Source: Kitasatospora cineracea
GTDB taxonomy: Bacteria > Actinomycetota > Actinomycetes > Streptomycetales > Streptomycetaceae
Reading direction: 5' to 3'
Assembly (NCBI RefSeq): GCF_003751605.1
Contig: NZ_RJVJ01000001.1
Span: 5,704,001 to 5,768,000 of the forward strand
Length of the DNA stretch: 64,000 nucleotides
In this document: positions 8,002 through 16,748 of the stretch, piece after piece
Layout of the letters: the number at the start of each line of letters is the position of its first letter
How positions within the stretch are numbered: the first letter of the stretch is position 1
The notes under the pieces: generated by a model
Databases searched by the model: none
What the model was told of the DNA's origin: nothing
Seen by the model: the letters and a program-made list of their open reading frames with translations, nothing else
Translations under genes and position numbers: made by a program

Positions 8002-10710
8002 TCAACGGTCCTCCCCGGCCCGCAGCTCGACCGTGATCTGGCGGCGCCCGGAGACCAGCGCCTCCGCCAGCGCGGTGGCCGCGAACAGCACGGCCAGCGC
8101 CGCCGACCAGGTCAGCACCGACCGGGCGGACGGGGCGACACCGCCCGGCGCGGGCACGCCGACCAGCGCCGAGAGGTCCACGGCCGGGCCCAGCAGCAAG
8201 GTCGCGGCAGTGGCCAGCAGGGCGCCCGCGACCGCCGCGCCCAGCGCCGTCGGCAGCGACTCCAGCAGGATCACCGCCAGCCCCTGCCGGGGCCGCAACC
8301 CCATCGTGCGCAGCCGGGCCAGCACCGCCGCCCGCTCCGGACCGGAACGCACCAGCGTCAGCAGCACCGCGCCCGCCGCGAACACGCCCGCCGCCAGCAC
8401 CGACCAGGAGAACACCCGGGCCGCCGAACGCTGCAGCGGATCCGCCGCCAGGCGCTCCCGCTCCTCCGCGCCGGTGCGCACCGCGTACGCCCCGCCGTCC
8501 GGCGCCGCCGCCGGATCCAGCCGCTGGAGCAGCCCGCGCACCTGCGCGGTGCGCAACTCGCCCGAACCCAGCCACAGGTTCGCCCCCGCCAGCGCCGGGA
8601 CCTGCGCCGACGCCTGCCGGGCCGGCAGCACGACCGCCTCCCCGGTGCCCAGCGCCGGAGCGCCCCCCGCCGGCAGCACCCCCGCCGGACGGAACGACAC
8701 CACCGACCGACCGGTGTGCAGCGGGTGCGCACCCGGCCCCAGCCGCCCGGCCAGCCCCGGACTGACCAGCGCGGGCGCCCAGTCCGCCCCACCACCGGAC
8801 AGCGGCGCCGGATCGATCGCGGGCTGCCCGTTGCGGCGGGCCAGCGCCGCGTACTGCTGCGGATCCACCACCAGCAGCGTCACCTCCGACAGCACCGTCC
8901 CGTCCGGCGCCGCCACCGACGCCGTCCGGTCCGTCCACGCCGACACGCCCGCCCGCACCCCCGGCAGGGCCGCCGCCGCCTCGGCGAACCCGTCCGGCAG
9001 CACCGCGCGGGCCGTCACCCGGGCGTCCGCGCCGGTCTCCGCCCGCACCGCGCGCAGCCGGCCCGCGTCCACCGAGGACAGCACCGTCGCGCCGAAACCC
9101 GCCGTCGTCACCGCCAGCAGTAGCGCCAGCAACGGCAGCACCGCCGGACGCGACGCCCGGGCCAGCGCCAGGAAACCCACCGCGCCCGGCCGCCGCGCCG
9201 CCCACCGGGAGACCGCGCCCACCAGCGGCGGCAGCAGCCGGGCCAGCAGCACCGCGCCCGCCAGCGCGATCAGCAGCGGCGCCGCCACCAGCAGCAGGTC
9301 CACCCCCGCACCCGCCGGAGTCACCCCGCGCTGCCGCACCGCCACCACCGCCGCGACCGCCAGCGCCAGCACCGACAGCTCCGCCACCACCCGGCGGCGC
9401 CCCGCCGCCGCGCCCGCGTGCGGGAACAGCGCCGCCCGCAACGGGAACACCAGCAGCGCCACCGCCGCCGTCACCCCCGCCGCCAGCACCGCCCCGCCCC
9501 AGCGCGGCGACGGCAACAGGAGCAGCGCGAGCGCGGTACCCAGCGCCGCCGCCGGGAGGGTCGTCGCCGCGCTCTCGCCCAGCAGCCGCCGCAGCACCCC
9601 GCCACGGGAAGCCCCGCGGGCCCGCAGCAGCCGCAACTCGCCCGCCCGCCGCTCACCGGCCAGCACCGCCGCCAGCAGCAGCACCGTCAGCGCCACGCCC
9701 GCCGCACCCGCCGGACCCAGCACCGACAGCGGCGCCACCGCCGACTGCCGCTCGGCCGCCGTCCCCAGCAGCGCCGACAGCTGCGAACGCACCTGCACGT
9801 CCGGCCGCTCCGCGGCCACCTGCAACGCGGTGCGCTGCGGGCCGCCGGTCAGCGACCCCACCGCCGCCCGCCACCGCGGCAGCTGATCGGCCCGGGCCGC
9901 CGAGACGTCCACCGGCACCCGGACGAAGTCCTGCGGCGACTTGCCCGACCAGAACCCCAGGTCGGCCAGCTCGCCCGGCCCGACCAGCGCCGCCGCCCGC
10001 CAGTACTGGGTGCGCTCGCCCAGCGCCACCGTCGAACTCAGGCAGGCCCGCACCAGGCAGTCCGTGCCCGCCCAGAACTGCGAGGCCGGATCGGCCGCCG
10101 CGAACAGGCCCACCACCGTCGCCCGGAAGTGCCGCGGCGGGGACATCGAGGTGTCCGTCCCCGCGTCCAGCACCGCGCCCACCGACACCCCGAAGGTCCG
10201 CGCCACCTGCTCCGACAGCGCCACCTCGAAGTCCGCGCCGTCCGTCGCGGCCGGCCAGCGGCCCGCCGCCAGCGCCGACCGGGCGTCCACCCCGTGCAGG
10301 TACGCCAGGCCCAGCACCGGCGCCATGCCGTTCGGCCGCGGCAGCTCCGGGCCGGGCAGCGAACGGTCGGCCGACGTGGTCGAGCCGTACACCGCGCCCA
10401 GCCCGGTCGGCCGCAGCGGCTCCGCCACCCGGCGCACCAACTCCTGCGCCAGCACGTCCAACTGCTCGGCGGGGGAGCCCGCGCCCTGCGCGCCCAGCCG
10501 CAGCGAGGTCGCCGTCAGCACCGCGCCGTCCCGGCCGCCCGCCCGCAACTGCTCGCGCAGCGCGCCGTCCGCGCTGCGGTCCAGCGCCCGGGGCAGGGCC
10601 GCCGCCAGGAAGACCGCGACCAGCACCAGCGCCGCCGTCAACCACGCCGAGGCCCGCGCCGCACGCAGCCTGGTCCGGACCCACGGCGCCACCGCGGGAG
10701 GGGTCCTCAC
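8002..10710 (-). CDS. ABC transporter permease, FtsX-like (902 residues)
   Basis: Starts at GTG 10710, overlapping the upstream permease stop by four bases (GTGA), a sign of translational coupling. An N-terminal helix (ASAWLTAALVLVAVFLAAALP) is followed by a ~280-residue extracytoplasmic domain. A block of helices sits around residues 320-520 (AGVALTVLLLAAVLAGERRAGELRLLRARGASRG is the FtsX cytoplasmic loop). A second extracytoplasmic domain follows, then C-terminal helices (VFSWSVLAAGVFAAGAVLLTLV ... LRTMGLRPRQGLAVILLESLPTALGAA). The duplicated FtsX layout fits MacB-like mechanotransmission permeases of actinomycetes. The substrate is unknown; lipids, peptides or drugs are usual for the family. 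Confidence 0.88.
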   Translation of the reverse strand: MRTPPAVAPWVRTRLRAARASAWLTAALVLVAVFLAAALPRALDRSADGALREQLRAGGRDGAVLTATSLRLGAQGAGSPAEQLDVLAQELVRRVAEPLRPTGLGAVYGSTTSADRSLPGPELPRPNGMAPVLGLAYLHGVDARSALAAGRWPAATDGADFEVALSEQVARTFGVSVGAVLDAGTDTSMSPPRHFRATVVGLFAAADPASQFWAGTDCLVRACLSSTVALGERTQYWRAAALVGPGELADLGFWSGKSPQDFVRVPVDVSAARADQLPRWRAAVGSLTGGPQRTALQVAAERPDVQVRSQLSALLGTAAERQSAVAPLSVLGPAGAAGVALTVLLLAAVLAGERRAGELRLLRARGASRGGVLRRLLGESAATTLPAAALGTALALLLLPSPRWGGAVLAAGVTAAVALLVFPLRAALFPHAGAAAGRRRVVAELSVLALAVAAVVAVRQRGVTPAGAGVDLLLVAAPLLIALAGAVLLARLLPPLVGAVSRWAARRPGAVGFLALARASRPAVLPLLALLLAVTTAGFGATVLSSVDAGRLRAVRAETGADARVTARAVLPDGFAEAAAALPGVRAGVSAWTDRTASVAAPDGTVLSEVTLLVVDPQQYAALARRNGQPAIDPAPLSGGGADWAPALVSPGLAGRLGPGAHPLHTGRSVVSFRPAGVLPAGGAPALGTGEAVVLPARQASAQVPALAGANLWLGSGELRTAQVRGLLQRLDPAAAPDGGAYAVRTGAEERERLAADPLQRSAARVFSWSVLAAGVFAAGAVLLTLVRSGPERAAVLARLRTMGLRPRQGLAVILLESLPTALGAAVAGALLATAATLLLGPAVDLSALVGVPAPGGVAPSARSVLTWSAALAVLFAATALAEALVSGRRQITVELRAGEDR

Positions 10711-13700
10711 ATCTCCTCCACGTTCCGCAGCCGGGCCGTCAGATCACGGCCCCGCCACCCCACCAGCAGCGCCGGCACCAGCAGCGCCGCCGCCGTCACC
10801 ACCGCCAGCGCCGCCACCTGCCCCGGCGGCAGCCGCACCAGCACCGCCGGCAGCGGCCGGGCCGCCGCCGGGGTCAGCACCACCAGCGGCACCACCAGGT
10901 GCACCAGCAGCGCCCCCAGCAGCAGGCCCGTGCCCACCCCCAGCACCGCCAGCACGCCCTGCTCCGCCGCCACCGTCCGCAGCAGCCGGCGCCGCGGCGC
11001 GCCCAGCGCCGCCAGCACCGCGAACTCCCGGGACCGCTCCGCGGCCGCACCCGCCGCCGACGCCGCGAACCCGATCGCCGCCAGCAGCACCGCCGCCACC
11101 GCCAGCGCCGCCAGCGCCGACTGCGGGGCCGCGCCCAGCGGATCCCCGCGCAACTGCGCCGCCAGCGCGTCCCGCTCCAGCACCTGCTGCGCGAACGGCG
11201 CCGCCCGCAACTCGGCGGCCGCCCGGCGCGGCGCGTCGTCGCCCGCACCCGCCGCGGGCAGCCACCACTCGGACGGCGACACGGCGGGCTCGCCGCGCGC
11301 GTCCAACTGCCGGTCGACGGCCGCCAGGTCCAGGGCCACCGCCGGGCCCCCGGTCGCGGGCAGCGCCGTCACCGCCGCCGTCACCCGGGCGCGCAGGGTC
11401 GCCGTGCCGAACGGCACCGGCACCTCCTGGCCCACCCGCGCCCCGACCACCGCCAGGTACGACTCGGTGGCCACCGCCGACAGCGCCGGAGCCGCCGCCC
11501 GCCCGCCCGGGGCCAGCACCAGGTGCCGGGCCCCGGCCGGGGAGGCGGGCCAGGACACCGTCGGCAGGTGCCCCGCACCGTTCGAGACGGACACGCCGGT
11601 GGACGCGGACCCGCCGTTGGAGGCGGATCCGGCCGCGCCGCCGGTCAGCGACCAGTCGGCCGCGGGCGCGTCCCCCGCGGCCAGCCGGTCGACGGTCAGG
11701 CTCCCGGCGCCGCCCGGGGCGTCCACCGCCAGCCCGGCCAGCGTCAACGGGCCCGCGAGCCGGCCGTTCGGCCCGCCCGCCGCCAGGTCGACCACCAGGT
11801 GCTGCGGGCCGCCGGCCAGCGGCGCCGCCGCCGGGACGGGGTACACCAGCCCGAACCGGTCGCGCACCAGCAGCGACAGGCCCGGCGCCCCGTCCGCCGC
11901 CACGTCCAGCTCCACCCGCTCCGGCAGCGCCGGGCCGTCCACCGGCGCCGCGGCCAGCGGCCCGAACACCTCGCCCGCCGACCGCCCGCCCAGCAGGTCA
12001 GACCGGACCGGCAGGTGCGCCGCCGCCCGCCCCGCGTCCAGCAGCAGCACCGTCGCCGCCGCGCCCTGCGGCAGCGGGACGTCCCGCCGGGCCACCGGCA
12101 CGATCCGCTCCCCGCCCGGCAGCGCCGCGTACACCCCGCCCTGGCCCGCCGCCGGGAGCGCGGAACCGGTGATCCGCAGGCCCCCCGCGGTCAGGAACGA
12201 CGCCTGGTCGCGCTGCGACTGCGACCAGGACGCCCGCTGGCCGATCGCCAGCATGCCCACGGCCACCGCCAGCACCAGCAGCAGCACCGGCCCCGCCGCC
12301 CGGGCCGGCCGGCGCGCCAACTGCCAGCCCGCCAGCGCCGGCCCCAGCCCCGTCGAACGCGCCGCCCACCGTTCGCCCAGCCGCGACACCAGCGGCAGCA
12401 CCCGCAGCACCAGCACCGTCCCCGCGCACAGCGCCAGCGTCGGCGCCACCACCAGCAGCGGGTCCACGCCGTGCGAGACCCCCGAGTACCGCGCCAACTG
12501 CCGGTACGCCACCACCGCCAGCGCCAGCAGCGCCACGTCCGCCCCCGAACGCACCACCGAGGACACCCGGGCCTGCCGCCGCCCGGCCCGCCGCAGCAGC
12601 GCCGCGCCCGCCGACCGGGCCGGCGAGGGCAGCGCCGTCAGCAGCACGCAGCCCAGCGCGCAGGCCGCGGCCACCGGCCACACCACCCACGGCAGCGACC
12701 CGGCCAACCCCGCGCCCGCCAGCGGACCGGTCGCCGCCAGCAGCCGCACCAGCCACGGCACCAGCAGCGGCGCCAGCAGAGCGGCCGGCACCGCCAGCAG
12801 CACCGCCTCGCCCGCCGCGAACACCCCGACCCGCCCGCGCGAGGCGCCGCGCGCGGCCAGCAGCCGGTTCTCCGCCGCCTGCCGGTCCGCCAGCAGGTGC
12901 ACCACCAGCAGCAGCGCGGCCCCCGCCAGCACCGCCAGTTGCAGCGCGCCCACCAGCAGCGTCGAGCGCGCCACCTGGGCGTCCGAGGCCAGCTCGCCCA
13001 GCAGCGCGTCCAGCCCGGTGTCCGCGGTCAGCGCCGCGTCCCGCTCCAGCGCCGCCCCCGCCGGGGCGACCCGCGCGCGCAGCGCCGCCGCCGCGCCCGG
13101 GGTGAGGCCCGCGAAGTCCGCCCGCACCAGCCAGCTGCGGCCCGCCTGCGCCACCGCGCCGGAGGTGAATACTGCGTCGTCCACCAGCAGCGGCCCGTAC
13201 GTGGTGTACGCCAGCACTTGCACGCCGCGCCCCGCCGCCGGGTCGGTCCGCCAGTACGGGTCGGACGGGTCGGCGGCCCGGTAGACGCCCGTCACCTCGA
13301 CGGTCAGCGGCCGGTTGGTGAAACGGTCCGTCAGCTCCAGCCGGGCGGGCAGCGCCGCCGCGTCCAGGCCCAGCCCGGCCAGCGCGTTCTGCGGGACGGC
13401 GGCCTGGACCGGAGCCGCCGTCGAAGCGGGTGCGGGTGCGGGTGCGGTGGGCCAGGTGCCGGAGAGCAGGGCGGTGCGGTCGCGGTCGAGGGCGGCCAGC
13501 ACCGTCAGGTCGGGCCGGTCGGCCGACCCCGGCAGGCCGTAGGAGCGGCTGCGGGCGACGCTCTCGACGGTGGTGGGCAGGGCGCCGAACAGCCCGCGGG
13601 CGAAGCCGGCGACCGCCGCGTCGTCCCCGGCCCGGTCGGCCACCGCGCGGTCGCCGCCGACCAGCACGGCCGCCCGCGCCGCGCCGGTGCCCTGCAGCGC

Positions 13701-13841
13701 GCGCCGCAGCCCCGCCTCCGCCGCCCCGCGGTCGAACGCCACCAGCGCCGTCAGCACCGAGGTGGTGATCAGCACGGTCAGCAGCGCGGCCGCCGCCAGC
13801 GGCAGCCGTCCGCGCAGCCGGCGCACGACGAAGCCGATCAT
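10707..13841 (-). CDS. ABC transporter permease, FtsX-like (1044 residues)
   Basis: First gene of the leftward operon (ATG 13841). The N-terminal helix (LPLAAAALLTVLITTSVLTALVAF) precedes a large extracytoplasmic domain. Central helices follow, including the FtsX-type loop LLVVHLLADRQAAENRLLAARGASRGRVGVFAAGEAVLLAVPAALLAPLLVP (read here in two parts). A second periplasmic-side domain and the terminal FtsX helices (AIGFAASAAGAAAERSREFAVLAALGAPRRRLLRTVAAEQGVLAVLG, also in parts) end the protein. Like its partner, it carries two copies of the FtsX fold. With the 902-residue permease and the ATPase it probably forms a heterodimeric exporter. Ala/Leu/Val-rich composition creates long antisense ORFs here, which are spurious. 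Confidence 0.88.
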   Translation of the reverse strand: MIGFVVRRLRGRLPLAAAALLTVLITTSVLTALVAFDRGAAEAGLRRALQGTGAARAAVLVGGDRAVADRAGDDAAVAGFARGLFGALPTTVESVARSRSYGLPGSADRPDLTVLAALDRDRTALLSGTWPTAPAPAPASTAAPVQAAVPQNALAGLGLDAAALPARLELTDRFTNRPLTVEVTGVYRAADPSDPYWRTDPAAGRGVQVLAYTTYGPLLVDDAVFTSGAVAQAGRSWLVRADFAGLTPGAAAALRARVAPAGAALERDAALTADTGLDALLGELASDAQVARSTLLVGALQLAVLAGAALLLVVHLLADRQAAENRLLAARGASRGRVGVFAAGEAVLLAVPAALLAPLLVPWLVRLLAATGPLAGAGLAGSLPWVVWPVAAACALGCVLLTALPSPARSAGAALLRRAGRRQARVSSVVRSGADVALLALAVVAYRQLARYSGVSHGVDPLLVVAPTLALCAGTVLVLRVLPLVSRLGERWAARSTGLGPALAGWQLARRPARAAGPVLLLVLAVAVGMLAIGQRASWSQSQRDQASFLTAGGLRITGSALPAAGQGGVYAALPGGERIVPVARRDVPLPQGAAATVLLLDAGRAAAHLPVRSDLLGGRSAGEVFGPLAAAPVDGPALPERVELDVAADGAPGLSLLVRDRFGLVYPVPAAAPLAGGPQHLVVDLAAGGPNGRLAGPLTLAGLAVDAPGGAGSLTVDRLAAGDAPAADWSLTGGAAGSASNGGSASTGVSVSNGAGHLPTVSWPASPAGARHLVLAPGGRAAAPALSAVATESYLAVVGARVGQEVPVPFGTATLRARVTAAVTALPATGGPAVALDLAAVDRQLDARGEPAVSPSEWWLPAAGAGDDAPRRAAAELRAAPFAQQVLERDALAAQLRGDPLGAAPQSALAALAVAAVLLAAIGFAASAAGAAAERSREFAVLAALGAPRRRLLRTVAAEQGVLAVLGVGTGLLLGALLVHLVVPLVVLTPAAARPLPAVLVRLPPGQVAALAVVTAAALLVPALLVGWRGRDLTARLRNVEEM

Positions 13842-14147
13842 CGCTTCCGCCTCCCCGGGCCCGTCCCATCGCCCGGTACTCCATTCACCGGATAGCGGAC
13901 GATGGTGTCACATCGAACGGGGGGTCGAGAAGGATCTTGTGCGAACCGTTGTCAAGAGGTGGCCGGCCGGACGAGGGCCGCGGGACCGGTCGAGGTGCGG
14001 GCGCGGCGGCCGGCGGTGGGGGAGGGGAGCGGGAGAGGGGAGCGGGGGAAGGGTGGGGACGAGGGTGCGGCCGGGATTCGCGGGGCGGCCGGGTGGGCAG
14101 GTACGGCAGGTCCCTGCCAACGCACGCCCCTACCCGGAGGCTGTCGA
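13842..14147. promoter_or_regulatory. Intergenic region between divergent ABC operon and cyclophilin gene
   Basis: 306 bases with no supported gene. It must hold the promoters for the leftward ABC operon and the rightward cyclophilin. The left part (13895-13965: GGTGTCACATCGAACGGGG, AAGGATCTTGTGCGAACC, GTTGTCAAGAGG) is less GC-rich, as promoter DNA tends to be. The right half is G-rich low complexity (GGGAGAGGGGAGCGGGGG). No clear operator was seen. Confidence 0.4.
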
Positions 14148-14819
14148 ATGAAGCGCACGTCCTGGACCGCCGGGCTGACCGCCCTGGCGGCGGTGCCGCT
14201 CGCCCTCTCCACCGCAGGCGCGGCCACCGCCGCCGAACCGGCCGCCGCACCCGCGGCCGCCACCTGCACCTACACCCCGGCGGTGCCCGCCGACAACTTC
14301 AAGGGCATCCCGGTCTTCGACGCCAAGAAGGCCGCCAAGCCCTACAGTGCCACCCTCCGCACCAGCCAGGGCGCGATCACCTTCCAGGCCCTCACCGACA
14401 AGGCCCCCTGCACCACCTACTCGTTCCGCTTCCTCGCCGAACACGACTACTACGACCGCACCCACTGCCACCGCCTCACCACCCAGCGGCTCTACGTCCT
14501 GCAGTGCGGCGACCCCACCGGCACCGGCAGCGGCGGCCCCGGCTACTCCTTCCCCGACGAGAACCTCGAGGGCGCCACCTACCCCGCCGGCACCGTGGCG
14601 ATGGCCAACGCCGGGCCGAACACCAACGGCAGCCAGTTCTTTATCGTCTGGAAGGACACCAAGCTCTCCCCGGCCTACACCCCCTTCGGTCGGGTCACCG
14701 CCGGGCTCGACGTGCTGCAGAAGATCGCCGCCGGCGGCGAGGACGACCAGAACGGCCCCGGCGACGGCTTCCCGACGCTGCCCGTCAACATCCGCAACGT
14801 CGGGATCTCCAAGCACTGA
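14148..14819 (+). CDS. Secreted cyclophilin-type peptidyl-prolyl cis-trans isomerase
   Basis: 223 residues from ATG 14148 with GGAGG seven bases upstream. A signal peptide is visible (MKRTSWTAGLTALAAVPLALSTAGAATAA) without a lipobox. The cyclophilin core follows: YSFRFLAEHDYYDRTHCHRL holds the catalytic Arg region, QCGDPTGTGSGGPGY the QGGDPTGTG-like loop, TVAMANAGPNTNGSQFFI the NGSQFFI signature, and FGRVTAGLDVLQKIA the end. By family it catalyses cis-trans isomerisation of Xaa-Pro bonds, here outside the membrane, and probably helps fold secreted proteins. Three cysteines near the active site (PCTTY, HCHRL, QCGDP) are typical of actinobacterial secreted forms. Confidence 0.93.
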   Translation: MKRTSWTAGLTALAAVPLALSTAGAATAAEPAAAPAAATCTYTPAVPADNFKGIPVFDAKKAAKPYSATLRTSQGAITFQALTDKAPCTTYSFRFLAEHDYYDRTHCHRLTTQRLYVLQCGDPTGTGSGGPGYSFPDENLEGATYPAGTVAMANAGPNTNGSQFFIVWKDTKLSPAYTPFGRVTAGLDVLQKIAAGGEDDQNGPGDGFPTLPVNIRNVGISKH

Positions 14820-14826
14820 CCCGGCC

Positions 14827-15390
14827 TCAGGCCCCGGCGGCACCCCCCGCCGCCGGGGCCAGCGCCCCGCACAGGTGGTTGCCCGGGTCCGCCGGGTCCG
14901 CGCTGATCCAGAACTGCGCCCACAGCTCGGTGAACTCCGCCCGGGACAGGAAGCCGTCGCCGTCCAGGTCGACCAGCTCGAACACGCCGGTGGTGTCCGT
15001 CGGCTGCCCGTTCCACACCTCGACCAGGCGGCGGTGCTCCTCCCGGGAGATCCGGCCGTCACCGTTCTCGTCGATCGCGTCGAAGACGGTGTCCGAGGTC
15101 TCCGCCACCGCCGCCCGCATCCCCGGCAGCCGGTCCACCATCGCCAGGATCTCGTCCAGGTCGACCAGCCCGTCGCCGTTGGTGTCCGCCGCCGCGTACA
15201 GCGCGTCCCACCAGCCGAGCATCACCCGCTCCACCCGGGCCGCCAGCTCCGGCTCCGCCGCCACCCGGGGCAGCGCCTTCCAGCGGTCCGCGAGGGCGCG
15301 GAAGTCCCGCTGGTCGAGGTACCCGTTCCGGTCGGTGTCGAACGCGTGGAACATGCCCGTCAGCTTGTGGCGCTGGAACTCGCTCGCCAT
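14827..15390 (-). CDS. Four-EF-hand calcium-binding protein (calerythrin-like)
   Basis: 187 residues from ATG 15390 (MASEFQRHKL), with AGAGAGG upstream; longer in-frame starts read through low-quality Arg/Gly sequence. Four EF-hand loops are visible: DTDRNGYLDQRD (18-29), DTNGDGLVDLDE, DENGDGRISREE and DLDGDGFLSRAE. Each has acidic residues at loop positions 1 and 3 and Glu or Asp at 12. The layout and length match calerythrin, the sarcoplasmic-type Ca-buffering protein of actinomycetes. It is cytosolic, with no signal peptide. A second EF-hand gene starts divergently 288 bases away. Confidence 0.9.
   Translation of the reverse strand: MASEFQRHKLTGMFHAFDTDRNGYLDQRDFRALADRWKALPRVAAEPELAARVERVMLGWWDALYAAADTNGDGLVDLDEILAMVDRLPGMRAAVAETSDTVFDAIDENGDGRISREEHRRLVEVWNGQPTDTTGVFELVDLDGDGFLSRAEFTELWAQFWISADPADPGNHLCGALAPAAGGAAGA
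14830..14860. terminator. Hairpin between convergent cyclophilin and EF-hand genes
   Basis: Perfect 12-bp arms GGCCCCGGCGGC (14830-14841) and 14849-14860 with a 7-base loop. It begins 11 bases after the cyclophilin stop and lies within the last codons of the convergent EF-hand gene, so it probably ends the rightward transcript. Confidence 0.6.
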
Positions 15391-15678
15391 GGCGGCACCT
15401 CTCTCTCGGCCCGTCCCGGATCCCCACCTGGTCCGGGTGCGAGACTGATCCTTTCCACTCCGCCCCGCCCTACGGCAGCGCTCGGTCGCACGGCACCGAC
15501 CCGCCCCCGCGCCGGGGGCGCACGGGAACCGGCACGCGCCGTCGCCACCGCCCGCCATCGTCCGCCTGGGTTGCCCCGGACCGGCCTGTCGGGCGCTCGG
15601 GAGCGGCGGCTATTGTGGCCCGCGCGTCGAACACGGCGCCGAGTGAGCAGTGGAACAGCGAGAAAAGGGGTGGGCCTC

Positions 15679-15891
15679 GTGGCCGACATCGAAGCGGCAC
15701 GGGCGGCGTTCGCGCGCTTGGACGTCGACGGCGACGGGCGGGTCACCGCACGCGAGTACAAGACGGTGATGGCCCAGCTCGGCGACTACCACGTCACCGA
15801 GACGGTCGCCCAGGCGATCATCAACGCCAAGGACGCGAACGGCGACGGCAAGCTGTCCTTCGAGGAGTTCTGGACCTCCGTCCAGGGCTGA
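15679..15891 (+). CDS. Small two-EF-hand calmodulin-like protein
   Basis: 70 residues from GTG 15679, chosen because AAAAGGGG lies eight bases upstream; an in-frame GTG at 15670 overlaps that site. Two canonical loops occur: DVDGDGRVTARE (15-26) and DANGDGKLSFEE (52-63), each with Glu at position 12, linked by a helix-rich segment. This matches the ~70-residue CabB/CabD type proteins of Streptomyces (SCO5464-like, as I recall), linked in the literature to calcium homeostasis and aerial growth. It is divergent from the calerythrin-like gene; the 288-base spacer holds both promoters. Confidence 0.85.
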   Translation: MADIEAARAAFARLDVDGDGRVTAREYKTVMAQLGDYHVTETVAQAIINAKDANGDGKLSFEEFWTSVQG

Positions 15892-16066
15892 CCGCCGACG
15901 GTCCGCTCCCGGCCTGCGTGCCGTGCGCCGCGTTCGACACGCCGCGCGCCGGCCGGGAGCCGCCGGTGACGTGCGCCACACCGGCAACGCCCTGACCAGG
16001 ACGGACGCCCACCGGGCCGGTCCGGGCGGGTTGTCCGGCCGCCCCCGGGCGTCGTACAACTGACCG

Positions 16067-16645
16067 ATGCCGTCGAACGACCTCCGCCGACGCCACCTCG
16101 CCGCCCGCGCCGCCGCGCCCAGCTACCCCGAGGTCGGCGCCACCCGGGCCGCCGCGCTGCCCGCCGGGTACTCCAGGCTGCGCCGCCGCGTCCACCTCGG
16201 CCACGGACCCGCCGTCCTCGAACGCGCCGGGACGTACCTGCTCGGCTGGGGCGCCCAACTCGGCTCCGGCTTCGCCGTCCACCCGGCCCCCGGCCGGATC
16301 GCCCCCGGCGACACCGTCCTGCTCCGGCTCGCCCTGCCCGGGCTGCGGCTGCCCCGCCTGGTCATCCCCTGCCGGGTGGTCTGGACGATCGAGGAACCCG
16401 ACCGGATCGGCTTCGCCTACGGCACCCTCCCCGGGCACCCCGAGCGCGGCGAGGAGTCCTTCGTGGTCAGCATGGACGCGGACGGCGAGGTGTGGTTCGA
16501 GGTCGCCGCCTTCTCCCGGCTCGCCGCCTGGTACGCCCGGCTCGGCCGCCCCGTCGCCCTGCTGCTCCAGCACCTGGCGATCGAACGCTACCTGCGGGTG
16601 GTCGCCCGCGCGGCGGCCCGGACGGAGAGCGGCCGGCCGAGCTGA
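16067..16645 (+). CDS. DUF1990 domain protein
   Basis: 192 residues. Diagnostic phrases of the DUF1990 family are present: RRRVHLGHGPAVLERAGTYLLGW, PGDTVLLRL, PCRVVWTIEEPDRIGFAYGTLPGHPERGEESFVV, and the C-terminal FSRLAAWYARLGRPVALLLQ. The fold is predicted to be a small beta-barrel of unknown biochemical role. No signal peptide or membrane segment. Start ATG 16067; the upstream region is weak in Shine-Dalgarno content. It converges with the beta-lactamase-like gene across ~100 bases. Confidence 0.85.
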   Translation: MPSNDLRRRHLAARAAAPSYPEVGATRAAALPAGYSRLRRRVHLGHGPAVLERAGTYLLGWGAQLGSGFAVHPAPGRIAPGDTVLLRLALPGLRLPRLVIPCRVVWTIEEPDRIGFAYGTLPGHPERGEESFVVSMDADGEVWFEVAAFSRLAAWYARLGRPVALLLQHLAIERYLRVVARAAARTESGRPS

Positions 16646-16748
16646 ACGGGGCCGCCGCGCCGGGGCGTTGAGCGCTGTGGCGTTGAGCACCGGGGTGCCG
16701 GGTTGTCGGGTGCCGGGGCGTCGAACGGGGCCGCCGGACCGGCCGCCC
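16646..16748. repeat. Short convergent spacer with direct repeats
   Basis: Two near-identical copies of GAACGGGGCCGCCG (about 16643 and 16728) bracket short GCGTTGAGC and GGTGCCGGG repeats. It looks like slippage-derived low complexity. No gene is seen. Confidence 0.3.

Noticed and set aside
9418..13895. Plus-strand ORFs of about 1000-1290 residues over the ABC permease genes
   Set aside because: Arg/Pro/His/Gln-rich translations antisense to real permeases with FtsX motifs; they result from high third-position GC.
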